Assembly (NCBI RefSeq): GCF_902500225.1
Contig: NZ_LR722652.1
Coordinates: forward strand, 310,001-374,000
DNA: 64,000 bases
Source of the DNA: Buttiauxella massiliensis
GTDB taxonomy: Bacteria > Pseudomonadota > Gammaproteobacteria > Enterobacterales > Enterobacteriaceae
Direction of reading: 5' to 3'
How positions within the stretch are numbered: the first letter of the stretch is position 1; each line of letters opens with the position of its first letter. Below the pieces are notes generated by a model. It was not told the origin of the DNA, searched no databases, and was given only the letters and a program-made list of their open reading frames with translations. Both the position numbers and the translations under genes were made by a program. Shown one piece after another: positions 12,801 through 17,724 of this stretch.

Positions 12801-13595
12801 GCAGATGGTGCGGCGAGCAATGGTCCTGTCACGGGCGTCGTGTCAGAAAACACCGGGAATGCAGGCACCATTGGCGGCTCAAGCGGTGGCCAATACGGCA
12901 CGCTAACCCTCGATAGCCAGGGCAACTGGCGCTATGAAGTCAACAGCAGCGACCCTCGTGTGGCAGCACTTGAAGCGAACGCAACACTCACTGAGGTGTT
13001 TGTTTACACCATCACCGACAGCGACGGTGGCGTAAGCGAAGCACGTCTTACGATTTTGATTCATGGCGTCACGGCGATGCCAAACGTCGATGACCGTAAT
13101 GGCGACCAGATATTTGGCCGTGAGGAAGAAGAAACACTGCCCGCCTACAGCCAAAGTTACGAACCGGGCTTGTTTATTCTGCCGCTAGTCTATGATTTAC
13201 AAAGTGATGCAGTTGGTCTGCAAACCCGGCTTAACAGCCGGTTTGCCGCCTATGGTTATGGGATAGAGCATGCGAATGCACCCGTTATGCAGCAGGCAGT
13301 TCTGTTCTCACGCTGGTACAGCGACAGCCGTGAGCAGCGCACTTTACCTGGCTTAGAAAGTAACGCCCTTGGGCAGAATTCGCTTGGGAACTCATTTGGC
13401 CCGTTTGGTATTGGACAAGCCGATGAGCGCAGCTCATTTGCTCAAACAGCGGCCACGCAGGAAGCGACGCAGGTTGAACAACCGACTGTTATCGCAGCGG
13501 GTGCACAACCGTTATCCATGCAGCTTGCTGCCCTGGAAAAACAAACTTTGGCGTCTGGAAAGCACATTACAGTCCCGACAATCACTCGCCGGTAA
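876..13595 (+). CDS. Giant DUF4347/cadherin-like repeat surface protein
   Basis: A 4239-residue protein, very probably an exported adhesin or surface protein. There is no Sec signal peptide. The N-terminus is basic and carries LEPRQLFDGAA (residues 19-29), resembling the LEPR-XLL motif of large exported repeat proteins. A DUF4347-like domain follows (about 83-237), with HIISHG (H137) and LLYGCN (C180). Next come diverged cadherin/CSPG-like repeats (about 370-2250) of the type LTLNG...FTQADVNNG...YVH. Eight near-uniform repeats of about 196 residues (2258-3827) each hold YTPxxGYVGTDSYTYTVTSGG-like and ADWNG-like halves. A VCBS-like module lies at about 3942-4070. The C-terminal 170 residues contain no RTX nonapeptides. 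Exporter-like genes follow 21 bases downstream. Domain names come from pattern recognition; binding target unknown. Confidence 0.85.
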   Translation: MSRQRNDNPTRPRHHRFALEPRQLFDGAAVTEAAHHADNPLDTQHHDNAPDASKAVFVPPASVPAPASITAPAPADATAPHEVYVVDSHVQNWQSLVSQLPEGSRVLVLDSQHSGLEQINEALKNDKNITAIHIISHGASDEITLGSDKLNDKTIAQYQQQLETLGEKLSTDGDILLYGCNVTAKDTILITRMADYTHADIAASNDETGSAAKAADWTLESRTGVIETRSLELAYDGVLQAPELTTTNPDMVVSEPSSLHPGAETGSFSGITINASDANVAISVTLTNGAVGDLVNGAKSGKTLEFVGSVADAQAWLNSLKFTASDTELGKQSASTDVQFYILSFSGNDSLVTHVTITPSNDPVTVPNKTLIVPERNGSGTVITTQTLTAIDPDVSSGAQSASQIVYSLTAMPQYGYLTLNGNRLGVGSVYTQQDVQNGALRYVHTATGATQNTADSFSANVNDGATPINLSDKVTVTLQIAPENQLPTISGGGIVFEGQPENAVNTGNVGKYIVATSGGDTQDTVLTLTITSLPAFGTLYFKGSPVVLNQQISYAERDQLTYENDGAEGNTQDNFGVRVTDQGGGTGVPASSDAVIALTIQPVDDDPYLNPDSTLHAQVTTGPNNVVLQPEMLAALDSDSSADRVSFIVDTRGLTHGYLTLNGLLMKSGDTFTMEDVAEGRVVYTQYIASNVGGQDVFNFRVIDHSTALRWNADGTTFTRQGGIWDGESATDQLTHIQFTIGLATTDNPNNPDPGGLPVLNVPAETTNSGYIGTDVQNPGNAPHGVLNEGGTLTLSGTGKITANTPGLSYVVQGATPEQIVYTFLGSASGQTGLSILKSDGQGGYRVINAFGTFTQADLNQGLISVRHDGGENFMFDGRFSVSAGQVTLDARGNPVAVTWNPTMVVFVTPINDAPVIAGSSNTILAEGETVVITNSQLQLSDPDDVNSGASWEGSALRPDGINNNYAYNNDATGTDALKFGFLTLPAGGALQYYNGTTWVTITNADIGTLQLDASILKEDGTSGLRFVSNGSEVRSTSFTTYAVDRWGLQSANNATVGITITNVNDGPKIPQTPDSPDIVVPPDSPNLVGGVEGRPPANNPATVVEGGYVQINSSQLQAYDPDSTPEQVQFTVTTTPTHGRLAYSTDGVNFSVLGNGSTFTQADINNGRIYYLNNGDEVTGNGLNTDGFNFTLSDGDKEQANNHFAINVTPTNDKPTVTAPSGPIDIGISQAVKGFTVADPDITGTNSSVNILQTTVRLLHSDGSAFSQAEYNGIVLAANAASGATITGGTNGYLVLTGTVAQINSALTGLIVRFPNDRNAVYQVQVITDDRLRTADGQLTGEANGGPVNQPANPAFGASPGIVDSQNYNWYQNAVPGTNGNITANQVVINASSVNDPGHLVVNNPNKSTFEDQPTFIGGDFTITDVESTAFGKPVTVTLTVAQGQLGIGSLTTDDSSTVINGVSIQGDNSGKLILTGTADAIQKLINDPANGLTYQSAANANHDQNGAAAGDVTLNVHLDTSTATVGDNFDSPPADVKIALTIIPVNDPPTVTAPPGALLLDNNAPGGNNVGGFVIGDPDISDAGGVATGEKDIVQVTVRITDENGNPLSVSQYRDQQNSAINISSLNTTSGVIVQTGSPDGVNPPSNGQNAPLVITGTVAQINAYLAQLQVSMRGAILDDADQYFRVEVIVDDRVRDANGNLTSGANGGNNVAANGVGTTLPPNTVISPYAAIPAGLEQNVASTYRTVFQSSINDPAQIVLGGNPALSTNENSATVTLPPITISDSDAGSQTMTVTVKLPNGFVFVAPTGSGGSFTGTGTDTLTVTGSYAQVNTYLAGLRVTLPDAPGSANRSDWNGSFGVTVTVNDGGNSGSRPGTLPGSATNPQQDPGQVSYADGTSSALITTRAFTFTVNAVNDAPVVVGTPTVTIPTLEEDTLSGAVGGKTVGSLFTGFFNDSRDTINNSANGGTGGSSADSFYGVAITNHTANAAQGEWQYSLDGTTWLAVGNRSDANALVLTANSSLRFVPAPDYFGTPSTLGVRLVETNNNGDVSTTPAVPANGAVTNISGAGGHGGTSIYSEALVTLRTDVTNINDRPTLGDKTITIAEDTNGTQTIGNMFQSVYSDATDNQTAIAGGGNASGPLGYIAIYGDTTDASKGHWEYFNGTTWAAIPSDVTASNAFVLASDTQMRFVPQPDYNGPVTGGLQLRASDTTDTGLAGITNGRVNFFDFAKDSDPTSHWSNTAMLSVTITAVADARDDTFSTHSNVPLVIQGTDLLANDTFSNGDKAVTMVTAPTNGTLSYVNGVLTYTPNPGFVGTDSYIYTVVSGGVEETAKVTINVTNLAPVVGDEIKSIDEDTPALGNVLTNDRDPDGDALTVKTFTIDGRTYNAGDTATLANNHGTLTMNANGTYTYKPGDDWHGDIAVSYVVTDGNQNGDTTGQLGVHVASVVDARDNIEIEHTGTVITTDVMANDTFVNSDKTVTSFTQPENGVVTLGEDNKLIYTPNPGFIGSDKYTYTVTSGGIEEVANVFIFMTNTPPTASNQFAVTDEDTPVSGDVLRLLSDPDGDPLHVVDFQIEGSPTNHPAGATVTIDGSGTFVLNANGSYTFTPVKDWNGIVPTITFNVSDGTATPPTQSSLDITVRPIVDIANDSVSTHAGKPITIDPFINDNFSNSDKKITGVTAPAHGTVTISPDGKTVIYTPNAGYVGNDVFDYTVTSGGIEETAAITVTMNNAVPVLRSTAGSTLEDTQLDGNLLTTARDADVGDTITVTDFTIDGTTYTTGAPVVLDGKGTLTINSNGTYSFEPVADWNGIVPPISFTISDGNNGGQATSTLVIQVRSVVDIAPDTATTHADNFVAINVLGNDTFSNDTQIVTAIRDNTTLGQVFVLSDNTIRYSPPPGFVGRDTFTYTVTSGGITETSTVTVIVTNAAPVTTDMNLSMDEDGAQISGRLTVSDPDSDVVRVTSFQVDGMNGVFAINRFGTGTAVIPGVGTFTLSYDRSYTFKPVADWNGNVPQITYVVTDDNGDTQVSGKVNIFVNPVVDIADDNISLQAGTSSSDNLFTNDSFENSDRTITGVTQGTHGTVVIGSNGIVTYTPQPDYVGTDSYTYTVTSGGRTEIATVNVTVTNTVPVAAPDTQTNVEDTTLVGNVLSNDTDSNATDTLSVTSFTLPGETVPHLAGETVTITGIGALTLNADGSYKFVPVADWNGAVPVVTYNISDGHIGGTASSTLTLVVTEVADIVDDSSSTHAGVPVTIDVLANDNFENGGKQITATSNGAFGTTTIVNGKVVYTPIAGYVGRDSFTYTVTSGGINETATVTVDMTNTPPVANPDTSTTPEDSTASGNVLANDTDADNADKNALTVTGFTVNGTLYTPGTALTLTGMGVLTMQADGRWNFVPVADWNGTLPVVTYQISDGNTGGVSSAALSITISSVQDAFNDTVSVHGNSSVTTDVFANDTFTNGDKIIQTVTQGSHGTVTIENGKITYKPNVGYVGTDSYTYTVLSGGIQETATVSVTVENTLPMTRPDINITPEDNVVTGNVLLNDSDPDGDPLTITQFNVDGQTAPAGYPVIIAGVGEFTLRADGSYTLTPVADWNGRVPTITYTVNDALIGGSATSTLNIIVSPVVDVNADSATTHAGNSVTTDVLANDTFSNPDATITAVTNGTNGTATLQNGQIIYTPRSGFVGTDTYTYTVTSGGVTETSTVTVFVTNDVPVVNPEGVITPQGEPISGNVLTNDRDPNGDPIHISGFQVGGNSYNAGETAVLAGVGSLTVLRDGSYRFTPLASWRGFVPPVTYTVSDGNEGGETNGKLRILVAPSVEISVREDGLTPLDPGAQEVNGTLDILSLDRLQTLTFQGRVITAEQLLRLNPLSPITIETVTGTIKLLAYYSSADGVARLDYNFTLREAVSQPGLASTHNDYSVQVNGTTIGQLRITVFNDNPSATDDSAEILQDQNQKSASGNLFNDDRIGADGAASNGPVTGVVSENTGNAGTIGGSSGGQYGTLTLDSQGNWRYEVNSSDPRVAALEANATLTEVFVYTITDSDGGVSEARLTILIHGVTAMPNVDDRNGDQIFGREEEETLPAYSQSYEPGLFILPLVYDLQSDAVGLQTRLNSRFAAYGYGIEHANAPVMQQAVLFSRWYSDSREQRTLPGLESNALGQNSLGNSFGPFGIGQADERSSFAQTAATQEATQVEQPTVIAAGAQPLSMQLAALEKQTLASGKHITVPTITRR

Positions 13596-13616
13596 AGGCT
13601 AAAGCAACTGTTTAAG

Positions 13617-15539
13617 ATGGAAATAACAACAATGAACGCATACGTGGTGGCTGAAGTGAAAAAACGTGGCGTGCCGTTAGTCAAACCTGTTGCTGGGTTG
13701 ATTGCGGTACTGATTTTGGCTGGCTGTGGCACCATTAAACCGGAACCGTTAACTCAAGATGAGATAACCGCGCGAGTGAATCGTGACCGGGCAGAAATGT
13801 ACCGTGGGCAAGAATCCTTAAGCGGCCCGATGACGTTATCCGATGCCATGGCGCGCGCGTTGAAATATAACCTCGACTACCGTCTAAAAATGATGGAAAC
13901 CGCGTTGTCGCGCAGTTTGTTGGATGTCTCGCAACAAGACATGTTGCCAAAGCTGATGGCAGATGCGGGTTACCGCTGGCGTGATAACGATTCGGGCGGC
14001 ACCAGTATCGGTATTGATGACGGGCTCGTCAGCTTGCGCCCTTCCACGTCGGAGGAACGCGAACACTATCTTTCCAGCGCGACATTCTCCTGGGATCTTC
14101 TCGACTTCGGTATGAGTTATTACCGCGCCAAACAACAGGCCGATGAAGTCAATATTGCGGAAGAACGCCGCCGTAAAGTGCTGCAAAACATTGTCCAGGA
14201 AGTGCGTGATGCCTACTGGCGTGCATTAGGCGCGCAGCGTTTGCTCGACGAAACCCAACCGCTGGCCGAGCAAATTGCCCAGGCGCTGGATAAAACTCGT
14301 GAAGCTGAACAGGCCGGAATCTTGCCGCCAATTGAAGGGCTGGAATATCAGCGCGCCCTGCTTGATGCCATGACCTTGCTGAACCAAAAACGCCAGCAAA
14401 TGGAATTGGCAAAAAGCGAGCTGACGGCGCTTATCAACCTGCCGCCGGGCACACCGCTGGTGTTGCAAGACACACCAACGCCGCTGGCACCGCCTCCGAC
14501 CAACATTGATAAGCTTGAGCAAATGGCATTGGAGCGTCGCCCGGAACTGCGTGAGGAAGATTACAAAACGCGCATCGACAGCTATGAAACCAAGCGCCAA
14601 ATCGCCTCGTTATTCCCGAGTCTGAATCTGTTCGCTGGGTTGAATTACGACTCCAACGAATATCTCTACAACAACAACTGGATTGAAGGCGGCGTCGGTG
14701 TCTCGATGAACCTGTTTAAGCTGCTGAGTATTCCGGCAATCAGTACCGCCAACGATGCTCGCGCACAAACCGATGATGCACGCCGCATGGCGCTGAGCAT
14801 GGCGGTTCTGACGCAAGTTCGTGTCGCCACCGAACGCTACAAACTCGCCTCCTATGACTTCCAGATTGCCGAACAATCGGCGCAAGTTGATCAGCGTCTG
14901 GCGAGCATTTCCCGCGCAGGTTCTGATAACTCACTGACCAGTGATCTGGAAACATTGCGTACTCAGGCACGCTCGATTGTTTCGCGCTTCCAGGAAGCTT
15001 CATCGTATGCCGAAGCGCAGGCCGCCTATGGGCGAGTGCTGAACTCTGTGGGTATCGATTTGCTACCAGATCAGGTTAATCAAACCGATGTTGCCAGCTT
15101 ATCGCGACAAATTGCCACCAGTTTGCGCCAACAAGAGAGCAGCGTATTTGCTCGTACTGCCGGTATTGTGGTGGAAAAACACCCGATATCTGTGCAGATC
15201 ACGCGCCTGCCATCTGGCGTTTCACGCTCCACCGTTTCGCAATCCGTTGGCCGGGTGATTGAAGCAAACCACCTGTCTCTTGAGCCGTCACCGAAAAGTC
15301 TCACCTTGCAAATGGGCTTCAACATTGGTGCCAGCAACGGCACACGTAAAGGTGTGTGGACAATGCGTGTGCTGGATGCAGACGGTTCTGAAGTGCTGAC
15401 TCGCCAGTACACAAGCTATCTGCCAAACGAAACCAGTACGCGTTCCATCAGCGCACTTGCCGAAGCAGCAACATTATCCATTACCACTGATTTACAAAGA
15501 CTTGCAGGGGCAACCCCTGTTCTGACTGCGACGCCATGA
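13617..15539 (+). CDS. TolC-like outer-membrane efflux lipoprotein
   Basis: A 640-residue outer-membrane channel protein. A lipobox LAGC (C37 counted from the ATG at 13617) marks it as a lipoprotein. The body has the two alpha-helical repeats of the TolC/OEP family, with motifs such as LSDAMARALKYNLDYRL and the paired ERRPELREEDYKTRI segment. About 130 extra residues follow the second repeat (from TAGIVVEKHP on) that are not part of a standard TolC fold; their role is unknown. An ATG at 13632 is an alternative start, and neither start has a strong ribosome-binding site. The gene begins 21 bases after the giant-protein gene and its TGA overlaps the next start. By position it should form the outer-membrane exit for the giant protein. 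Confidence 0.8.
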   Translation: MEITTMNAYVVAEVKKRGVPLVKPVAGLIAVLILAGCGTIKPEPLTQDEITARVNRDRAEMYRGQESLSGPMTLSDAMARALKYNLDYRLKMMETALSRSLLDVSQQDMLPKLMADAGYRWRDNDSGGTSIGIDDGLVSLRPSTSEEREHYLSSATFSWDLLDFGMSYYRAKQQADEVNIAEERRRKVLQNIVQEVRDAYWRALGAQRLLDETQPLAEQIAQALDKTREAEQAGILPPIEGLEYQRALLDAMTLLNQKRQQMELAKSELTALINLPPGTPLVLQDTPTPLAPPPTNIDKLEQMALERRPELREEDYKTRIDSYETKRQIASLFPSLNLFAGLNYDSNEYLYNNNWIEGGVGVSMNLFKLLSIPAISTANDARAQTDDARRMALSMAVLTQVRVATERYKLASYDFQIAEQSAQVDQRLASISRAGSDNSLTSDLETLRTQARSIVSRFQEASSYAEAQAAYGRVLNSVGIDLLPDQVNQTDVASLSRQIATSLRQQESSVFARTAGIVVEKHPISVQITRLPSGVSRSTVSQSVGRVIEANHLSLEPSPKSLTLQMGFNIGASNGTRKGVWTMRVLDADGSEVLTRQYTSYLPNETSTRSISALAEAATLSITTDLQRLAGATPVLTATP

Positions 15540-15547
15540 GGCTGTGT

Positions 15548-16375
15548 ATGAATAACAATAAAAAGAGCACATCTGCTCTACTACTCTCGCTAGCCTGTTT
15601 TTCTGTGCCAGCCTTTGCCGCCAATCCTGTTTTTGCGGCTCCTGCTGAGATAAAAACACCCACCGCGCAAGGCAGTACCACGGTGCGCTTCCTGGTCCTC
15701 GCCAACCGCGAAAGCCCGCTTTCAAGCGTGGTGCCTGGGCGCATGGCGAAAATCAATGTGCAACTGGGCGACCCCGTTACCCAAGGCAAAGTGCTGGCAA
15801 GCATGGATTGTAGCGATTTAGTGGCACGTAAAAATGCCGCCGAAGCGGAGTTTCACGCCGCTCAACTGCGCTATGAAGCCAAAGCAAAACTACAGGGATT
15901 ACAATCAGCTGCTGCACTTGAGGTGGGTTTAGCCGCCTCTGAAGTCAACCGTACCAAAGGTCAGGTCGGCATTTTTGACGCCCAACTGGCGCAGTGCCGT
16001 TTTGTGGCACCGTTCAATGGTCGCGTAGCCAAGATCTATGTCAAAGAAGGCCAGGGGATTGGTGCTGGTGCGCCTGTGATTGACCTGGTCGGAAGCGGCA
16101 CGTTGCGCGCACGTTTAAACGTGCCTTCAAACTGGGTGGCATGGCTGAAAATTGGTTCGCAGCTTAATGCCTCCGTGGGTGAAACCGGCAAGCAATACCC
16201 GCTCACCGTGACGAATATCAGCGGCAAAGTCGATGCGGTTAGTCAGACTATCGAAATTGAAACTCGCTTCCCGGAAAAAACCGATGATGTGTTGCCGGGT
16301 ATGAGCGGACAAGCCGTTGCTATCTGCCCACCTGATGAAAACCGTTGCCTGAAAAGCGGAGCTGCAAATTCGTGA
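15548..16375 (+). CDS. Periplasmic adaptor (HlyD/RND membrane-fusion family), small
   Basis: A 275-residue exported adaptor. The ATG at 15548 is chosen because GAGG (15538-15541) lies 6 bases before it; an ATG at 15536 overlapping the TolC stop (ATGA) is the alternative. A signal peptide ends near VPAFA. The mature part has the lipoyl-type half motif VVPGRMAKINVQLGDPVTQG, a short alpha-helical hairpin (AEAEFHAAQLRYEAKAKL...) and the second half motif FVAPFNGRVAKIYVKEGQG, followed by beta-barrel sequence ending in PGMSGQAVAICP. This is the usual order for membrane-fusion proteins bridging inner membrane and TolC-like channels. It is translationally coupled to both neighbours. Confidence 0.8.
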   Translation: MNNNKKSTSALLLSLACFSVPAFAANPVFAAPAEIKTPTAQGSTTVRFLVLANRESPLSSVVPGRMAKINVQLGDPVTQGKVLASMDCSDLVARKNAAEAEFHAAQLRYEAKAKLQGLQSAAALEVGLAASEVNRTKGQVGIFDAQLAQCRFVAPFNGRVAKIYVKEGQGIGAGAPVIDLVGSGTLRARLNVPSNWVAWLKIGSQLNASVGETGKQYPLTVTNISGKVDAVSQTIEIETRFPEKTDDVLPGMSGQAVAICPPDENRCLKSGAANS

Positions 16376-17724
16376 TGTCCAGTACAGCCTTCTACCAGCT
16401 AGCAGCCCGGGTAGAAGCGATAAGCAACTCCGCAGAGTTAGGCTTCGCTATATGTAATGAAACACGCCAACTGGTGGATTACCGCCAGGCGGCGCTGTTG
16501 TCTCTCACCTCATCCAACCGTGCAAAACTGGTCGCTCATTCAGGGCTTAGTGATACCGACAACAATACACCGTATGCCTTATGGCTCTCTGACGTAGCAA
16601 AAGAGATTGCGCCACATTGCCGCGCACTGCCGCCAGAAGCCCGTGTGCTGGCACTTTCACCCGCGCAACTTAGCGAAACCCTCGCCCCTCAGTGGGATGA
16701 ATGGCTGCCTGCAAATGTCTGGGTGTTGCCATTAACCGGTGCCGACGGAGAGATTCACGCGCTATGGTTTTTGGGCCGTGACGACCCGTGGCCAACAACG
16801 CTCGCACCGACATCCCCGGAGTTTACCCTGCTGCAACTAAGCGGGTTGTACGGTTATGCATGGTGGGCCTTAACGGCACGACCTTCACGTTTCAAACAAT
16901 TCTGGCAGCGCAATACCGGGCGGCGCCTCGGTTATATCGTGCTGGCGGTGCTATTGGTGTTATGTATTCCGGTGCGCGAATACACACTGGTGCCTGCCGA
17001 AATTATCTCGCTACACAGTGAAGTGATTGCCGCTCCTGACTCCGGTGTGATTAAACGCATGGTCGTGCTGCCAAACAGCGATGTGGTGAAAGGCCAGGTG
17101 CTGGCAACGCTTGATGACACCACGTTACATAACCGCCTTGCGGTGGCACAGGCGGAGTTGGAAACCACTGAAACCACGTTGCATCAGGCTTCACAACAGG
17201 CGATTGAAGACCAACAGGCTAAGTCAGAACTGGCAATGGCCGAAGGCAAATGGCGCGAGAAAAAAGTTGAAGTTGAATCGATAACACGCGACCTCGAAAA
17301 GCTGACCATTCGTGCTCCTGATAACGGCGTATTTGTCTATTCTGACCCGGACGACTGGGCTGGTCGCCCGGTACAAACGGGTGAGCGAATTGGTTTGCTG
17401 GCAGACCCTGATAATCTCGGCGTTCGTGCCTGGGCCCCGGTAAGTGAATCCACTAACCTGAAGCATGGGGCGCCGATGAAAATCTTTTTGAAAGTCGCCC
17501 CTCTTGATTCACTGGACGCAAAACTGGGATACGCGGGTTATCAAACGGTGGAAGCACCCAACGGTGTCGCCAGTTATATGCTGCGCGGCACGCTGGAAGG
17601 TAAACCTGCTGTTGCGCGTATTGGCTTGCAAGGAACCGCGCGCGTAACGGGTGATTGGGCAATGCTCGGTTACTTATTGCTACGTCGCCCTATTGCCACA
17701 TTACGTGCCGGGAGCGGGTGGTGA
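16375..17724 (+). CDS. Membrane-anchored HlyD-type adaptor with GAF-like cytosolic domain
   Basis: A 449-residue protein starting at the ATG that overlaps the previous stop (TGATG, 16373-16377). About 180 N-terminal residues, predicted cytosolic, resemble a GAF domain (ETRQLVDYRQAALL... WVLPLTGADGEIHALWF). One transmembrane helix follows near residues 184-202 (YIVLAVLLVLCIPV). Then come the lipoyl-like half motif APDSGVIKRMVVLPNSDVVKG, a coiled-coil stretch (about 252-313) and a second half motif IRAPDNGVFVY, typical of HlyD adaptors. A sensory-type domain fused to a secretion adaptor is unusual. The GAF call rests on pattern recognition only. The stop overlaps the start of the M50 gene. Confidence 0.7.
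   Translation: MSSTAFYQLAARVEAISNSAELGFAICNETRQLVDYRQAALLSLTSSNRAKLVAHSGLSDTDNNTPYALWLSDVAKEIAPHCRALPPEARVLALSPAQLSETLAPQWDEWLPANVWVLPLTGADGEIHALWFLGRDDPWPTTLAPTSPEFTLLQLSGLYGYAWWALTARPSRFKQFWQRNTGRRLGYIVLAVLLVLCIPVREYTLVPAEIISLHSEVIAAPDSGVIKRMVVLPNSDVVKGQVLATLDDTTLHNRLAVAQAELETTETTLHQASQQAIEDQQAKSELAMAEGKWREKKVEVESITRDLEKLTIRAPDNGVFVYSDPDDWAGRPVQTGERIGLLADPDNLGVRAWAPVSESTNLKHGAPMKIFLKVAPLDSLDAKLGYAGYQTVEAPNGVASYMLRGTLEGKPAVARIGLQGTARVTGDWAMLGYLLLRRPIATLRAGSGW

Noticed and set aside
12900-13595. RTX calcium-binding nonapeptides at the C-terminus of the giant protein
   Set aside because: No GGxGxDxxx repeats are present; VDDRNGDQIFG is only a single calcium-like motif.
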